Positions 10,493-22,984 of a stretch of DNA of 64,000 nt are shown here, piece by piece. The stretch lies in the NCBI RefSeq assembly GCF_958298935.1, contig NC_084930.1, forward strand, positions 22,604,001 through 22,668,000, in the 5' to 3' direction. The notes under the pieces were generated by a model. The model was not told the origin of the DNA. It worked only from the letters and a program-made list of their open reading frames with translations, and made no database searches. Each line of letters begins with the position of its first letter. Positions within the stretch are counted from its first letter, which is position 1. The position numbers and the translations under genes were made by a program. This stretch comes from Phragmites australis. Taxonomy: Eukaryota > Streptophyta > Magnoliopsida > Poales > Poaceae.

Positions 10493-10595
10493 ATCGTGGT
10501 ATGATTATATCCTTTAAAGGTGGGGCTTAAGAAATTTTGGAGGTACAGTGCTTCCCCTACCCACCCCCACACGCAATTCTCTTACAACTGAATGT

Positions 10596-11821
10596 TCAGA
10601 CGATGGTGCACGCGTTGGGGTTCTCCTCGCTGAAGATGGTGGTGAGCCGGTTGGCGTCGGTGGCGATGCTGTAGATGACCTCACGCACCGGCGTCGGGTA
10701 GTACCATCGGTACTCGCCGGAGAAGTACTCGTGACGCCTCGGCGTGCCCAGCATCTCCCACCGCGGCAAAGGCGACGGTGCGTACCGGCCGTACCCGTGT
10801 CCCTGCTCGTGCGCCGGTGGCGCCGGGGAGTACGACGGCTCCGCTGCACAGTGGTGGTAGACACTGTCTGCTGCAGTGGGGCCGCTGCTCGCCGCTGCCG
10901 CAGCATGCTGGGGCACGTGGGCGGCGTGCGGTGCTGGCGCGTCCACGGGCACCGGCCCCGCCGGGGTGAACCGGACGCGCTTCTTCTTCTTGGACTTGCG
11001 TGGTTTGCCGGCGCCTGCTGGCGGAGGGGCTCCCGAGGCAGGGAACGGCGTGCCGGGCAGAGTGATCGCGTGCGACCGCAGTGGCTCCGGCGGGATCGTA
11101 TGGATGCGAGCGTTGGCAGGCTGGTGGTTGTTGGTGGTGAAGGTGACGGTGCGCGCTGTTGGGCGCACGTAGCATGTCTGCGCGGACGGGTACGCCATGG
11201 CGTAATCCAAGTCCAACCTCTCGTCGTTCCTGACGTGGCCTTCACGCCCTAGGAGACAGTGGAGAAGAAGAGGATGAACTTGCAAGTTGCAATTGCAAGT
11301 GAACTTGTCGACTGTAAAATTAATCTCATGATAGAATGAGAGAAGAACTTGATATTCATGGAAGAATAAACAGTATGGTACATGCAAATTCGGAGACGAG
11401 CCGCCTGATAAGGAATTCAGAATTTAACTTGGTGTATATCTGAAAGTTTACACTTATGTCACTCTCCACTGATATATTATTACGATGGGAGACGTTTCTG
11501 GACTAAGTGTAAGGCAAACAACTAAGCGAGCACAAATTTCAAGCCCGTTGTATATCCTTCTCTCTGACCGAACAACTCCATTGCTTTCGTCCAGGAAATA
11601 GTCAGAAGAAGAAGATGCTTAATTTGCTTTCGACATCCAACTGATAGCAGGCTACCAAGCTAATAAAACAGAGTGCGTATATACGTACCATTGCATCTCA
11701 TGATCACTCGAGATATGATCCTGCCCAAGGGAGAGCAAGAGCAGCCCATCTGCCTCTCTGCCGCCGCCAACTCCATCTTCCTCGCCCTCTCATCTGCATG
11801 ATATATCATCTGCGGATGCAT
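10596..11821 (-). CDS. two-exon host gene, Pro/Ala-rich plant protein of unknown function
   Basis: Model: exon 1 11689-11821, intron 11249-11688, exon 2 10596-11248; 786 coding bases including the stop, 261 residues. The donor reads G|GTACGT. The acceptor follows a pyrimidine tract ending CTCCTAG, and phase 1 joins cleanly. Four in-frame ATGs occur in exon 1; the one giving MELAAAERQ has the best context (aagATGG). An internal MGCSCSPLG would be a lipidation-type N-terminus if translation began there. The protein has a basic KPRKSKKKKRVRF cluster (possible nuclear signal), a long Pro/Ala/His-rich middle and a conserved-looking C-terminus (GEYRWYYPTPVRE, ATDANRLTTIFSEENPNAC). Codon use is strongly GC3-biased, unlike the neighbouring TEs. 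The family is not recognised; the function is unknown. A copia element sits about 100 bases past the stop. Confidence 0.75.
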
Positions 11822-12204
11822 CCCTGCACCTGCGTGAACTCACAGCACACACCTTCACCACTTCACGTCGACAACACAGCTCCTCGGCCGGCTACGGTAC
11901 TAACGATCAACCAAAATGGGATGTTTTTAAGCAAGAACGCCGTCTTATGATGTTAGGTCGTTGGGGCGAGAAAGCAAAGGAGCAGCAGCTAGCTAGTGAG
12001 AATCGAATAACGATCGGTGGTCTCCTACTCCTACCTAATCAAATGGTTCTTTCTATGGACTATAGATATTTGCGTTGCGCCCATGGAAGTGGTGAGAGAA
12101 GGGAGAAAGCATCTCGGCTCAGAAAATATAAAGCGCTTGTGGTCCTTGGTCCGGTGTGTACGCAGCTCAAGGGTTTGAGCAGACGGCACACTTATTGGTG
12201 AGCG
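11822..12204 (-). promoter_or_regulatory. upstream region of the host gene
   Basis: No coding sequence recognised. It lies between the host gene start and the truncated CACTA E2 and should hold the 5'UTR and promoter. A weak TATA-like stretch (TTTATATTTT on the minus strand, about 12122-12136) is the only candidate core element; the leader length it implies (about 300 bases) is long but possible. The E2 remnant caps this promoter within about 500 bases. Confidence 0.35.
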
Positions 12205-12325
12205 AGTGGTGTCAGAATATATGCGTCGGGAGAAACTTCAATTCATGCATGGAAAAGCGCCTTTTGCATGGATGCTTGTTCCCTTCTGGTCCAAAAAGAA
12301 GGAAAGAGGGTACTTAAGTATAAAG

Positions 12326-14280
12326 AAGTGTCGAGGTTTAGGATCAATACGAACAAGAGTATTTTACCTTGCACACCATGTTGTTCGTCACTATCAATGA
12401 TCTGTCAGCACTTCGTAACTTGTCAGGTCAGAGCAAAATAAAAGGTGAAGCTTGCCACCATTGCTTAGATGACACGTTCAGTTTGAGGTTGAACAACTCA
12501 AAGAAAATAGTGTACATACAGTATCGACATTTCCTTCCCAGGAAGCACCCGTACCGAAACATGGATAAGCAGTTCGATGGCACAAGGGAAAAAGCGTTAC
12601 CTCTGAGGCTTCAGTGGGGAAGATATCCACAATCAGGTAGTCCTTGGCAAGGGAAATCAATCCTCTAAGGATGATGAACAGTTAGGAATGTGAAATAAGA
12701 AATCAATACTATTTGAGCTAGAGTATTGGGAAAAATTAGATTCGCCATGATAACATGCATGTAAAGGAGAATCTCTGCGAGAGTCTAATTGGTACATTGC
12801 TCCAAATGAAGGGAAAAAGAAAGAATCATGAGAACGCACGAGATGACCTTGAAGAAATGGGCTTAAGACCGGATCTCTATGCACAAGATACGGATAAAGG
12901 AAAATATCTACCCCTAGCAGCTATCTCTCTCTCCAAGAAGAAGAAAAAAAAATTCTACGAGTTCTTGCACAGTGTGAAAGTTCCCCCGGTTACTCATCCA
13001 ACATCGCAAGACTTGTCTCGGTGAAAGAGCTGAAAATAAATTTTGCCATGATGAAGTCTCATGATTGCCATGTGATGATGACATCACTACTTGCGATAGC
13101 TATTAGGAACATCCTCCTAATAAAAGTTTGAGAGGCTATCCTGAGCCTGTGCTTTTTCTTCAATGCAATTGAACAAAAGGTGCTCGATCTAGACTCGCTG
13201 AAGGAGCTAAAAAGAAGACACTTTGAGACTCTATGTATTATTAAGGTGTATTTCGTACCATCCTTTTTTTGATATCATGGTACATCTCACTGCTACCTTG
13301 TGAAGGAGATACACTATCTTGGCCCTGTGTTCCTGCATCACATGTTTCCATACGAGAGATATATGGGAGTTCTCAAATTGTACATAAGAAATCGAGCCTT
13401 TCCTGAGGGATGCATCGTGCAGGGTTACGCGATGGAGGAGGCATTGGAGTGGTCTGTTAATTATATTGACCCAAATAACCCAATTGGCATGCCTAAGTCT
13501 CGCCATGAGGGGAGGCTCGCAGGTGTGGGAGTTCTGAGGAAGATGGCAATAACTCCTGATCCGAAGGCTTACGACCAAGCTCATATCCTCGTGCTGCAAC
13601 AAATGAGCGAAGTGTGCCGATATGTCGATGAGCACAAAAAGATGATGCGTGAAGAGAATCCAGGGCGGACCGAAGCTTGGGTTGCGAGGCAACATATGCG
13701 AAGGTTCACGACTTTATTCCGAGATTGAATCAGACAATCGAGTACTCTTACAAGCGCTCTGATAAAAAAGCTGGCATCAAGCCCTATATACACAATTATG
13801 ACATATCAAGGGTACGATATAAATGGATACACATTTTACACGGTTGCCTAAGATGAGAAGAGAATATACCAGAACAGTGGCGTCCGTAAAGATGCTTATG
13901 ACAACGACATGCAAAGGGGCACATACTACAGTCAAATAGAGGAGATCTGAGAGCTGAACTACTTGGGATTCAAGGTAGCCCTATTTTGGTGCTGGGTACA
14001 TGGGGCAAAGGGTGTCACTAATGACAAGTATGGGTTCACTAGAGTTGGTCTCAAACATGTCGGATATAAGTCTGAAACCTTCGTAGTCGCTAAAGATGTT
14101 CGTCGAGTCTTTTATGTGACTGACACAACAAAGAAGAAACGCCATGTGGTTCTCGTTGGGAAAAGACGCATCGTCAGAGTTGCAAACGTCGTTGATGAGA
14201 AGGAGTTCAATCAATTCGATGAAATTCCCCCTTTTGCTGCAGGCGTGCCATGCCTTTCGCTAATCGAGAAAACTCCATAA
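12326..14280 (+). pseudogene. TNP2-type CACTA transposase (E2), 5'-truncated
   Basis: Homology to TNP2 begins at YFTLHTMLFVTINDLSAL (about 12348) and continues through a CHHCLDD segment, NMDKQFDG, MHVKENLCESLIGTLL, MMKSHDCHVMMT, LGPVFLHHMFPYERYMGVLK, PIGMPKSRHEGRL and a C-terminal DUF4216-like part (KYGFTRVGLKHVGYK, FYVTDTTKKK, KRRIVRV). TNP2 cleaves and joins element ends. Many frameshifts and stops occur, for example around 12640-12750, 13020, 13125 and 13950. The catalytic N-terminal half is missing, so it cannot be active. It aligns with the E6 copy along its whole length. Confidence 0.85.
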
Positions 14281-14329
14281 ATCCGCCCCGACCATAACGA
14301 AGGGATCCATGTCAAGAAAGCACGAAAAT

Positions 14330-14710
14330 GACGAATTTGAATTTTAGTGTCAAATTTGTAATATTAATGATAATTTTGAAATTTAAATTTCAAGTTATTT
14401 GAATCTGTAATATTAATGTCAAATTTGAATTTTAGGTTTCAAGTTATTTGAATCTGTAATATTAATGTCAAATTTGAATTTTAGGTTTCAAGTTATTTGA
14501 ATCTGTAATATTAATGAAAATTTTGAATTTTAGGTTTCAAGTTATTTGAATATGTAATATTAATGCAAAATTAGAATTTTAGGTTTCAAGTTATTTGAAT
14601 TTATAATATTAATGCAAAATTTGAATTTTAGGTTTCAAGTTATTGGAATTTGTAGTATTAATGTCAAATTTGAATTTTAGGTTTGAAGTTATTGGAATTT
14701 ATAATAGATA
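14330..14710. repeat. about 51-bp tandem array in E2
   Basis: Seven to eight head-to-tail copies of an AT-rich unit (core 'gaattttaggtttcaagtt', then 'atttgaatctgtaatattaatg'). Adjacent units are very similar, indicating recent expansion. It begins about 50 bases after the TNP2 stop. Confidence 0.85.
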
Positions 14711-14925
14711 ATAGGTGACGGGTGATATTATTAATCCATCACTTTTATAGATAATAGGTGACAGGTAAATAACATTACCCGTCACCTACGACTTATGCAT
14801 ACATTCCGAGTAGACATAAAAGGTGACGGGTGATATTAGTAACACGTCACCTTTTATTTACAATAAGTGACGGGTGATAATCATAGGTGATGGGTGATAT
14901 TTATCACCCGTCACCCATGACCTTG
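14711..14925. repeat. internal subterminal-like inverted repeats in E2
   Basis: At least five direct or inverted copies of 'aggtgacgggtgatatt', some paired as hairpins with 'atcacccgtcacc'. They resemble CACTA subterminal transposase-binding repeats but lie inside the element, between TNP2 and the second gene. E6 has repeats at the equivalent position (54785-54840). Confidence 0.7.
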
Positions 14926-14929
14926 TTTG

Positions 14930-15250
14930 TATGTAACCCTAGCTAGTCCCCGCGCGCAAGCACTCGCATTTTGCCTAAGTTTTTTGCTCGCGCGTGCTAG
15001 GTTTCGCCGCCGCCGAGCCCATTGGCATCGTCACCCCCTCCTCCGCCGCCCTCTCCGCCCTCCCCGCGCCGCCCCCTCCTCCGACACCCTCTCCGTCCTC
15101 CCCACGCTGCCCCGACCTCCTCCTCCCCAGCCTCCTCCACCGGTGCCTCTGCGACTCCGGCCGACCACCGCAAGAGGACTTCACCACCTGGAGCTCCTCC
15201 CCGACGACTGCCGACCGACCACCATAAGGCTCAACTTGATTGAATCATAC
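14930..15250 (+). other. GC-rich leader-like segment in E2
   Basis: Very GC- and C-rich sequence (cgccgcc and cctcctcc runs) starting 'aaccctagctag', typical of grass 5' leaders and first exons. Open frames cross it on both strands because of base composition; none has a recognised domain. It sits immediately after the internal repeats and upstream of the second CACTA gene, as in E6 (54440-54776). It may be that gene's leader or a captured host exon. Confidence 0.45.
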
Positions 15251-17719
15251 ATGTTGTCTACTACTCAACCTATCGTACCCTTGATGTATATACAACCGAA
15301 CCAAATATAGTATGCATGTTCTACCTTAGATCACGTTGGTGCGCTCAACAGGCTTGGGTACCTCGGTTAGCTGGTACTGGCCTGCAAAGTGAAGTGGCAA
15401 GGGAAAGACTGAAATGGGAGTGCTACATATTGGAGACCACAATTACAGATATTTTTGTCAAGCATGGTGGATGTTTATAGTGGGTTTTTCGCCTGAGTTT
15501 TTTACATTCATGTTTCATACTCGCGAATGTGAGCTATTTGTTGTCAATCTTCTTTACAAACTATGGCTAATACTTTATAATAATAAATGGTTGAATGCAT
15601 GTCTTATGCAAAGGCCAAATTAAACGCAGCCCTTTACATAAAAAATTTATCGTGTGCCAATTATTGGTAACAATGTAAATTGTGTCATCAAACCTTTAGG
15701 CATAGTTTTCACCATTATTTTGTAAATGAACTACAAAGCTGAAATAAAGAGGTTGAGTTTTTATTCATTTTAGTAAAACTGGTCATGAGTCAATGTGACA
15801 CATTCAGCCGAGGTTTGTTAGGGGATACACAATTGGTTGATTTAATACACATATTTGATTATTCAAAGGCTTGAAACCAAAAAGACATTTACTAGTGATG
15901 TCGACAAAAAATAGACCTCAACGTTTTGGGCTTGGCCCAAATTGTGTTTAGGCTCTTAATTGGAAATGATTGTTAGTGTTAAAAAAACAACGTTTTTTTG
16001 CTAGCTGGTGTTGTATATCTGGGGCTAAATGATTGGCTAGTGGCTTGTGTCGATGAGAGAGAGAGGAAGCATAGCTTTGTGGGACGTACAACTTTCACTA
16101 TGATCATGTTTGTTTTTCATCCTATGTTTCTTCAAGCTATATATATATATATATATCATATGACCTTGTATTCAGAACTCCCTTGTTATCATTGATGGGA
16201 AAAGACAACTATTTGGGGTATGATTAATGTGGGGCCACAGCAGGCAAGTTCTGGTCTTCAAATTATTTTTTGACTATATACACGTACGTGGTTAGCATTT
16301 TAATCAGTACAATCTGTATATAAAACTTCGTTCTGTGCTACATCTCCTAGCTAGCTAGAGGTTGACAAGAGGAGACCGAGAGCTTAGTGTTGTCACCAAG
16401 CTGCACTACCCTAATGACCCATCTATACGTATTTTTAGTAAAACACTATTACATTCTAAATTTTTGCTAAGACTCATAGTTAAATAATAATTAAAGTGTA
16501 CTTTTTAAGTAATTTTTTATTACTTCGCAATGGTGGAAAGAAATTAATTGGCATATATGTTCATTGGGGTACTGACTGGTGTAAGAGTTCTTGTCACCAT
16601 ATATAGGAATATATAGATTGTCTATATATGCAAGTGTGTATATACATACATTATGCCTAATATACTAGCAGCCTTTCAACCTTTTGCAATCTCTCTAGAA
16701 ATAGCAAAGTGAGACAATTTTTTCCTTGAGCCTATAGAGCATCTCTGTACCTATTTCTATCTATTTATGCTGAGTACATAGTTGAACTCTTGTTATTGTT
16801 ACGCCAAGTTGATTAGTCAAGCATTGATCCAGGGAAATATATACATCTACATATGGGTCTACAAAGCCCGAGCTAGCTATATCTTATTGCCATCCATTAT
16901 CTGGATTCTGCAACTACTAGAATTGCTATATAAGGGTCCATTACACACTCCACGAGCAACACTTTTCCTAATATATACACTTGATAGATGCCAATACTTG
17001 ATTTCTAGTACCCGTCTAAACTGCTGATTTTCTCATATTTGGCGTAAACAATTATAAGCCCACAAAAGTAGAGAAATAATCATATTCATTTGTTGCCATA
17101 AGAAGAGATTTGCACATATACACATCTAAGGTTTTATCTAATTAAATCTATTTAAAAAATCATAGATAAGAGAAAGATATGTCGTTATTATATAGCATAG
17201 GAGACTAAGATATATCTTATGGCTAAGAAGTCAAAAGTAAATTGATACTGTTAAAATTTGATTACCAACATTATCAGTTTAAAATTTAAATTTGTTAACC
17301 TGTTGGACAGACTAGTTAAGTATCTCATTATGTGCATGTATGTACCACTATATGCCACCAATGGCAATGTTTAGGTTCGAAAAGGTTCGTACATAGCTTG
17401 TTTAAGGTAATAAATATAGTCTTCAAAGAATTGCACAGGCACCTAGCATTGACCATCCACTTGACATATTAGTAAAACAGAATAAGCAGGAACAATTAAA
17501 CATACCAAATAAAGTGCTCACTATACAACATAGTGTGCAATGGATCCACAACTCATTGACAGCCCTATCCCTTATTCTCTTGCTCTTGTACAAAGCTTTA
17601 GGTGGTAATATATAACATGCTAACATGAACTACTTACGTCATTGCCTAGTCATTATCAAAATTAGCCTCGATTCCTTTTTTTCCTCTATTGAGAACAGAA
17701 TATACTACACTTGATTTCC
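15251..17719. other. AT-rich stretch of E2 without recognisable gene
   Basis: No supported coding sequence. It contains a short (TA)n microsatellite (16138-16156). Given the E6 parallel it may be a long intron or spacer before the second CACTA gene, possibly with later insertions whose ends were not recognised. Confidence 0.4.
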
Positions 17720-19640
17720 ATGGGGCAGAAGATGACTGTCACCCCTGAGAAACCAAAAGCACAAAGGATGCTAGCACTAGAGGGCCCCTGACACAAGATG
17801 GGGTGGATAGGAGCCCAAGCCCGCACCCGGCGTCCTCCTTCGGCAGCAGCGAAAGCTAGTATCACAGCCCGAGCCCTGACCCGTCACTGAATCGAGAGAG
17901 CCGACATCAGGCAAGTGACAAAGAATACAATTCTGCCGAAGCGGCATTGATGCGAGCGAGTCAATACATTTTATACTTATTGAATGGAGGAATTTCTTTG
18001 TTTATGTCAACTCCTTTTTTTTTCTCTCTAGATGACAGCAGCGCAGTTTCCAAGCCAGATAGCTGGTAGTGTTGCACGAGCCTGAAACCCAAGGACACAA
18101 ACACAGTGGCCGACGAACAAGGTTACCATCACGGGAATCGATGTTGATGGGCTTCCTACGGATGAAAAGGCCCTGAATAGATTCCGGAGGGTCGCAGGGC
18201 TCATTGCTTGGGAGAGGGTCCCAATAACGACTAAGTTCGATGACCTCAGTGACGAAGCGAAGAGGGACTTGTTCAATAATGTCGTCATGGAGTATCTGGA
18301 GACCCTGGAAACATGAGCGAGCGTCAAAAGAACACCACAATCAGTGCAGCAATGAAAGCGATCACGAAACTTCACCAAAGCTTTAAGAGCAAGCTTGTGA
18401 ATCGGAACTTAGCAAAAGGGTGGCACCCTTCGAGAGCTACAAGCACTTAAAACCAAAAGATTGGGATGCTTTTATGCAGATGAAGACCCCATATCAGTTA
18501 AAGAAGGAGAGTGAGAAGAAGAAACAACTTCGGGCTAAGAACAAGGATGACCACAGGACTGGCGCAACCGGGTACACTGGGAAAAGGGCAAAATGGCAGG
18601 CAGAGAATGAGAAATTAGCCAGAGAAGGCCACGAGAATCCTTGGAATCAATTCCCGGGACAACCGCGGTCATATTTGCGTGCAAGGGGTGAGCTATCCGA
18701 AAGCGGGAAATCACATTCAGAAACAACAAAACCCAGGTAGTCGCAGAAAAAGTGAAAGAAAAGGCAGTCGAAGCCAGCCAAGGTTTTTTCACCGGGTTCA
18801 GGGAACGTGATGTTCTCACAGCGGCGCTGGGAAACCCAGAGTACCCAGGTCGAGTGTGAGGTGTATCAAGTTCCCAGGGCTAGAAATACAGCTTTTCCGA
18901 AGACATCGGCATTGACACGGGACATCACCCAGAAAGTTTACTCAAGCATCATGGGGTAACTTCCAGCAAAGGGAATCGAGATTTCCATGCCACGGGATTT
19001 TAACCCCGGAGCTACAGCGAAGAGTAGTTGCGCCTCCAGGGAGGTCAAGCAACAAGTAGCTGCTGCCAAGACTGAGCCAGATACAATTGACCTACTAGAA
19101 GAGCCCACGCCCTGCAGCCTTGTAATCAGACCTGGCGGGTATCACATCGAGGTTGCAAGGGGTCAGGTGCTTCCAAGTGTCCGTATCTTACATACGGTCC
19201 TAATACATGCAAGCCATGCCATGGTTACAGCGGATATGATACATAGAAATGCCACTAATCACGTGTTGGAGGTCCCCCCCCCCTTCCATGAGGAAGTCAT
19301 AACTCTCGGTGAAGCTATTCATCAAATGATCCAATGGAAGAGGGGCGACATCATGGTTTCCAGTGCATCCCAGTCTGGATGAGTTCCAAGTGCACCGCCG
19401 CCGCGCCGCTCACTTCCAAAGAAGACAGCTTCACTGGCTTCTCCTCCTCCAGAGAAGCCGGCTTCACCGCATTCTCTTCCGCATCCGGCAGCCTCGCTTC
19501 CAGACCCAATACCGTCTCCCCAGAGAGCCCAAAAAAGAAGAAGGAAAATGAGGTCGAGAAGAAAGGCTCTAAGAAGTCCCAACTGGAGATGTCGAAGGCC
19601 ATTGTACCAGTGAAGTCAAAGGCCATTGTACCGGTGAAGT
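17720..19640 (+). pseudogene. Transposase_24-type second CACTA gene (E2)
   Basis: Starts with ATG at 17720 (MGQK-TVTP-KP), matching E6 exon 1 at 51275; the AT-rich sequence after this exon also aligns, including a ttctctctag acceptor. Downstream are GLPTDEKALNRFRRVAGLIA and ERVPITTKFDDLSDEAKRDL (18130-18290), then YKHLKPKDWDAFM, AKNKDDHRTGATGYTGKRA (18430-18600), the motif of the plant Transposase_24 family, then LGEAIHQMIQWKRGDI. It probably corresponds to a TNPA-like regulator or DNA-binding partner. Several frameshifts and stops break it. Confidence 0.75.
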
Positions 19641-19985
19641 AGTCCACGGACATTGCACCAGCGTGAACTCAAGCCAATGCAAAATTCAAATATGGGAAAC
19701 CCTTGATGACGGTAGATGAGCTAGCAAGGGCGGGAAAAGCATGTGTCGACCTGCATAATTACTACGTACAGGCTTGTAGAGACATCAATGCTCAATCCAT
19801 AGTCGTATAGTACAAATGATCAAGACAGCTACTTCACTGTGGGTTTCAATGACTTATACGACCTCTTCAACCTTGATGGCCTTGATGTTATTACGGGTCT
19901 TCACATTATAAGTCCCTTGATACTAGATATTCATTAATTAATACCATTAAGTCTTGAATCTAAGTGTGTCCTTATCTGTAGACAC

Positions 19986-20540
19986 TTGATGAAAGAAACA
20001 AGGAAGAACAAAGATCCCATCGCATTTCTTGACCCTGAGGCCATTACAATATTGGTCATCCAACTTCACCCTGACTATGCTATGAATCATGTGGCCACGA
20101 CAATGCAACAATACTCAAAAGTGAAGTACCTGATGGGCGCCCACAACACAGATGGCCATTGGATCTTACATAACATTTGCCTCGAGTGGGACTTGGTGTT
20201 CTACGTCGACTCGTCAAGACCAATATCTACAAAAGGTAAAACTTAGATCGCGTGATTACAGCGTTGCAAAACAACTCCTCGACACACAAGTTCTGTCTGT
20301 CTTAGTTCACATATTAAACTTTTCTAACATTTAAAGGCTCCATAATCGATCCCTCTTTATGCAAGGCTTTTGACAAGTACCTTCGAGCTCAACCTGACTA
20401 CCGGGCGTACACGAGCTTCGTCGGGACAATGAACACCGGGCGCGTGGCCGGAAGCTTACCACCCTTGTTGTTAATTACCACGCACGCGTACGTTCCAAGA
20501 TCCAAAGAGCGACCCGCGAAAGGGCAGCTTCCACGCGTCC
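19986..20540 (+). pseudogene. Ulp1-like (C48) protease domain (E2)
   Basis: Follows the Transposase_24 part. FLDPEAI and then GHWILHNICLEWDLVFYVDSSRP give the His and Asp of a C48 cysteine protease active site. The Gln and Cys segments were not found; after about 20340 the sequence (SIIDPSLCKAFDKYL) is only a weak match. Ulp1-type domains inside CACTA and MULE elements are captured SUMO-protease relatives. Not functional here. Confidence 0.6.
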
Positions 20541-21492
20541 ATGCTTGAGCTGCTAGCATCGTCCTCACTTCCGTGTCTGCGCTTCTAAACTGATGGAAGT
20601 TTACATATTATCCATTTGCAGATCGTGTCCCAACCACTGCATGCATATTAGTTTAGTAGCACTACCATAAAATCAGTAAAATAGATGGTATGTTGCAATT
20701 TTTTAATGACCCATCACTAACAAAATATTTTCATATGGTTGCTAAGTCATTCATATGTGTAATAAAACCGTCGTCTTGATGTATCTAAACTCACATATGA
20801 TTAAATTTGACCGCTCATCTTCCCAGGCTCTTTTGCCTTCCTACACGCACAACCCACTTATCTCCCTCAATATAAAGCACTTGGCCATGTTCATCTTCCT
20901 CACTCGTCATCGTAGTGTTCATATCTTCCCCACACACAGCTATTATGGATTTTTTTTTTTTTGCATTGGAGAAGCGAGATCTAGGGCTTGAATCCCTTTC
21001 ATTTTACCAATGTGAGTATCATAGGGCTCCTATCATGGTTTAGTTATGGTTTGTTAGGTTTAACTGAGGGCAATACCTTGTTTCTATTACAAATCTGCAA
21101 TAGTTAGCTCACAACAATCATACGGTGGTAGGATGGGGTTGTCCCTATGGCTGCTTCTATGGTGCACATGCTTAGTGTTGACTTCGGTCGTGTGGAGTTT
21201 GTGTTCTTTGCTACTGTAAAGGGCACCTCTGTGGATCATCTTTTGCCGTGAATCGTATGCTTCATTCTATTCTTGCAAATATAAATTTCACCATCGTTGT
21301 TTGTCACAATGGAGATATTTTTGTGAACTGCAAGATTGGATTGAACCCACATTTCTTGCTCAACAAGCAACAACACAATCTAGTTTTGACTCATACGTGA
21401 GATAGTCAAGATGGAACTTGATCTAGATGACTGTGAGCTGTTTATTGAAGATGATGCTTGGGTTGATGTTGTGTTGAAACGCAGGAAGCTGA
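20541..21492. other. spacer without recognised gene
   Basis: No supported gene. It contains a poly-T run (20947-20961) and AT-rich spacer. Short open frames have no recognised domain. Confidence 0.35.
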
Positions 21493-21630
21493 GATGATAT
21501 CAATCATTCCATCTTTCTAGAAGACAACGTCTATCGACCGATGATGTCGATCATTTTATCTTTTTGAAAGACAGTGTCGATATAATATCTATCATCTCAT
21601 CCTTTTGGAAGACAGCATCGCCAATGATGT
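21493..21630. repeat. 47-bp tandem repeat, three diverged copies
   Basis: Copies begin near 21493, 21540 and 21587, each containing 'atcattccatctttctagaagacagcgtc' variants. It lies within otherwise unannotated AT-rich sequence. Confidence 0.6.
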
Positions 21631-21869
21631 ATAGCTAGAGATTGTGTTTAGCTAGCTAGGTTTATGTGTTTTGAACAATGTGTGATGTGCATCTGTATAA
21701 TGTTCTTAGCCTTTGTGATATGTAAATGCATGTGGTTTATGTTTTGGATAATATATGATCGATGTTATGAACAATATGTGATGGTTGTTCTAAGCAATAT
21801 GTGTCAATATGTTCTTTAATTTGTGAATTATGAAGTATGTATATCATATCATGTGGATAGGAAGCAAAA

Positions 21870-22105
21870 TTGTTTATGACGGTTTATGAAAAAACTAATT
21901 TTGTGGCAATTAACACATATGGATTTAAACAAAATCCGTTTATGATCCTTAATACTCACTGACGGTTTTTAAGAAAATCTGTCTACGTGTAACTGTATTA
22001 CAGATGGAGCTAAAACCGTTTGTAACAAGGTTTTGCATAGATGGAACATATAATTATTTATGATAAGGTTTAAAATCCGTTTATAATAACCTGTTCTGAG
22101 TAGTT
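21870..22105. mobile_element. possible CACTA-like terminal region
   Basis: Dense 'acggttttt / aaaaccgt' direct and inverted repeats ending in 'cctgttctgagtagtt'. On the other strand this reads AACTACTCAGAACAGG, one base from a CACTA terminus. No matching opposite end was found, so the call is tentative. Confidence 0.35.
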
Positions 22106-22584
22106 ACATGCATGTGCATGTTATGCAGGTGAAAATCAGCAAAAATGCCAAATTCGTTTGGTCAGCTCTCTCAGAGCGGACTTGTCTTCAGTCTTCACCT
22201 TACCAGTGTGACAAGGATTAGTAGCTGCATGTCTCTAACTACAATTATTGAGAAATTTTCGGACATGTGGGTGAGTTGCTCCTGAAGGTGATTTTTTTTA
22301 GAGGGAGGTGCTGAAGGCTGAAGTGAATGCGACCATGATTATTGTGCAGCATCAAGCCTAGCCAAGGAAGAAGCAGGATGCAGCATGGTTGCCCCCAAAT
22401 TGCTGCCCACACTATTCCCTTTACAAGAGGATGCAGCCTTGTCACAGAAATTTTACAAGAGTTTCATGGCAAAGCTCCGGTCAAGAATCATGAAACATTC
22501 AGGTCATCATATGTTCCAAATAGGCCTTCATCCATACACTATATATGTTGTCTGAGCCCAATGCCCGCCCGCCAAGACCGCATG

Positions 22585-22798
22585 CATAGGGGCAAATTCA
22601 ACAGGGGTGAGGGGGGCTTGAGCCCTCTACCTCAGAAACATTTGAGAGCCCTCCTACAATTTTTCGGCATGATAGAGGAAGAAGAAGAAAAGAAGAGGAC
22701 TGGAAGGAAAAAGGAGGAGAGAAAAAAAAGAGGAGATGAAGGAAGAAGAAGAAGAAGTTAAGCCCTCCCTAAAATTTGGCTCTGGATCTGCCACTGCA
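22585..22798. repeat. repeat fragment with purine-rich microsatellite
   Basis: Sequence beginning 'gtgaggggggcttgagccctc' and ending 'ggctctggatctgccactg' encloses a GAA/GAAG-rich purine tract (22675-22757). It looks like a dispersed grass repeat; the class is unknown. Confidence 0.35.
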
Positions 22799-22984
22799 CG
22801 GTGAGGAGCTTGATCTCGCGTCAAAGTGCTCGGATATGAGGATGAGGAGCTTGATTTTCACATGAGAGATATAATTGGGACTTGATCTTCCACCAGATCA
22901 AGCAAATGGGTGACGAGGAATGAAGCGTCGAGTGAGATAGAGATTTGAGGCTACAGCTTGCGAGCTTGCACACACACAGAGATA

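Larger units (their letters stand above)
12205..20540 (+). mobile_element. CACTA (En/Spm) remnant E2, ends not found
   Basis: Plus-strand remnant with the same gene order as E6: TNP2 pseudogene (12326-14280), repeats (14330-14925), GC-rich leader-like segment (14930-15250), AT-rich stretch, Transposase_24-type gene (17720-19640) and Ulp1-like region (19986-20540). TNP2 lacks its N-terminal half and no CACTA terminus was found at either side, so E2 is truncated. It is more decayed than E6 (frameshifts as well as stops). Confidence 0.75.

Noticed and set aside
12205..20540. E2 as a complete element
   Set aside because: No CACTA termini found and TNP2 lacks its N-terminal half.
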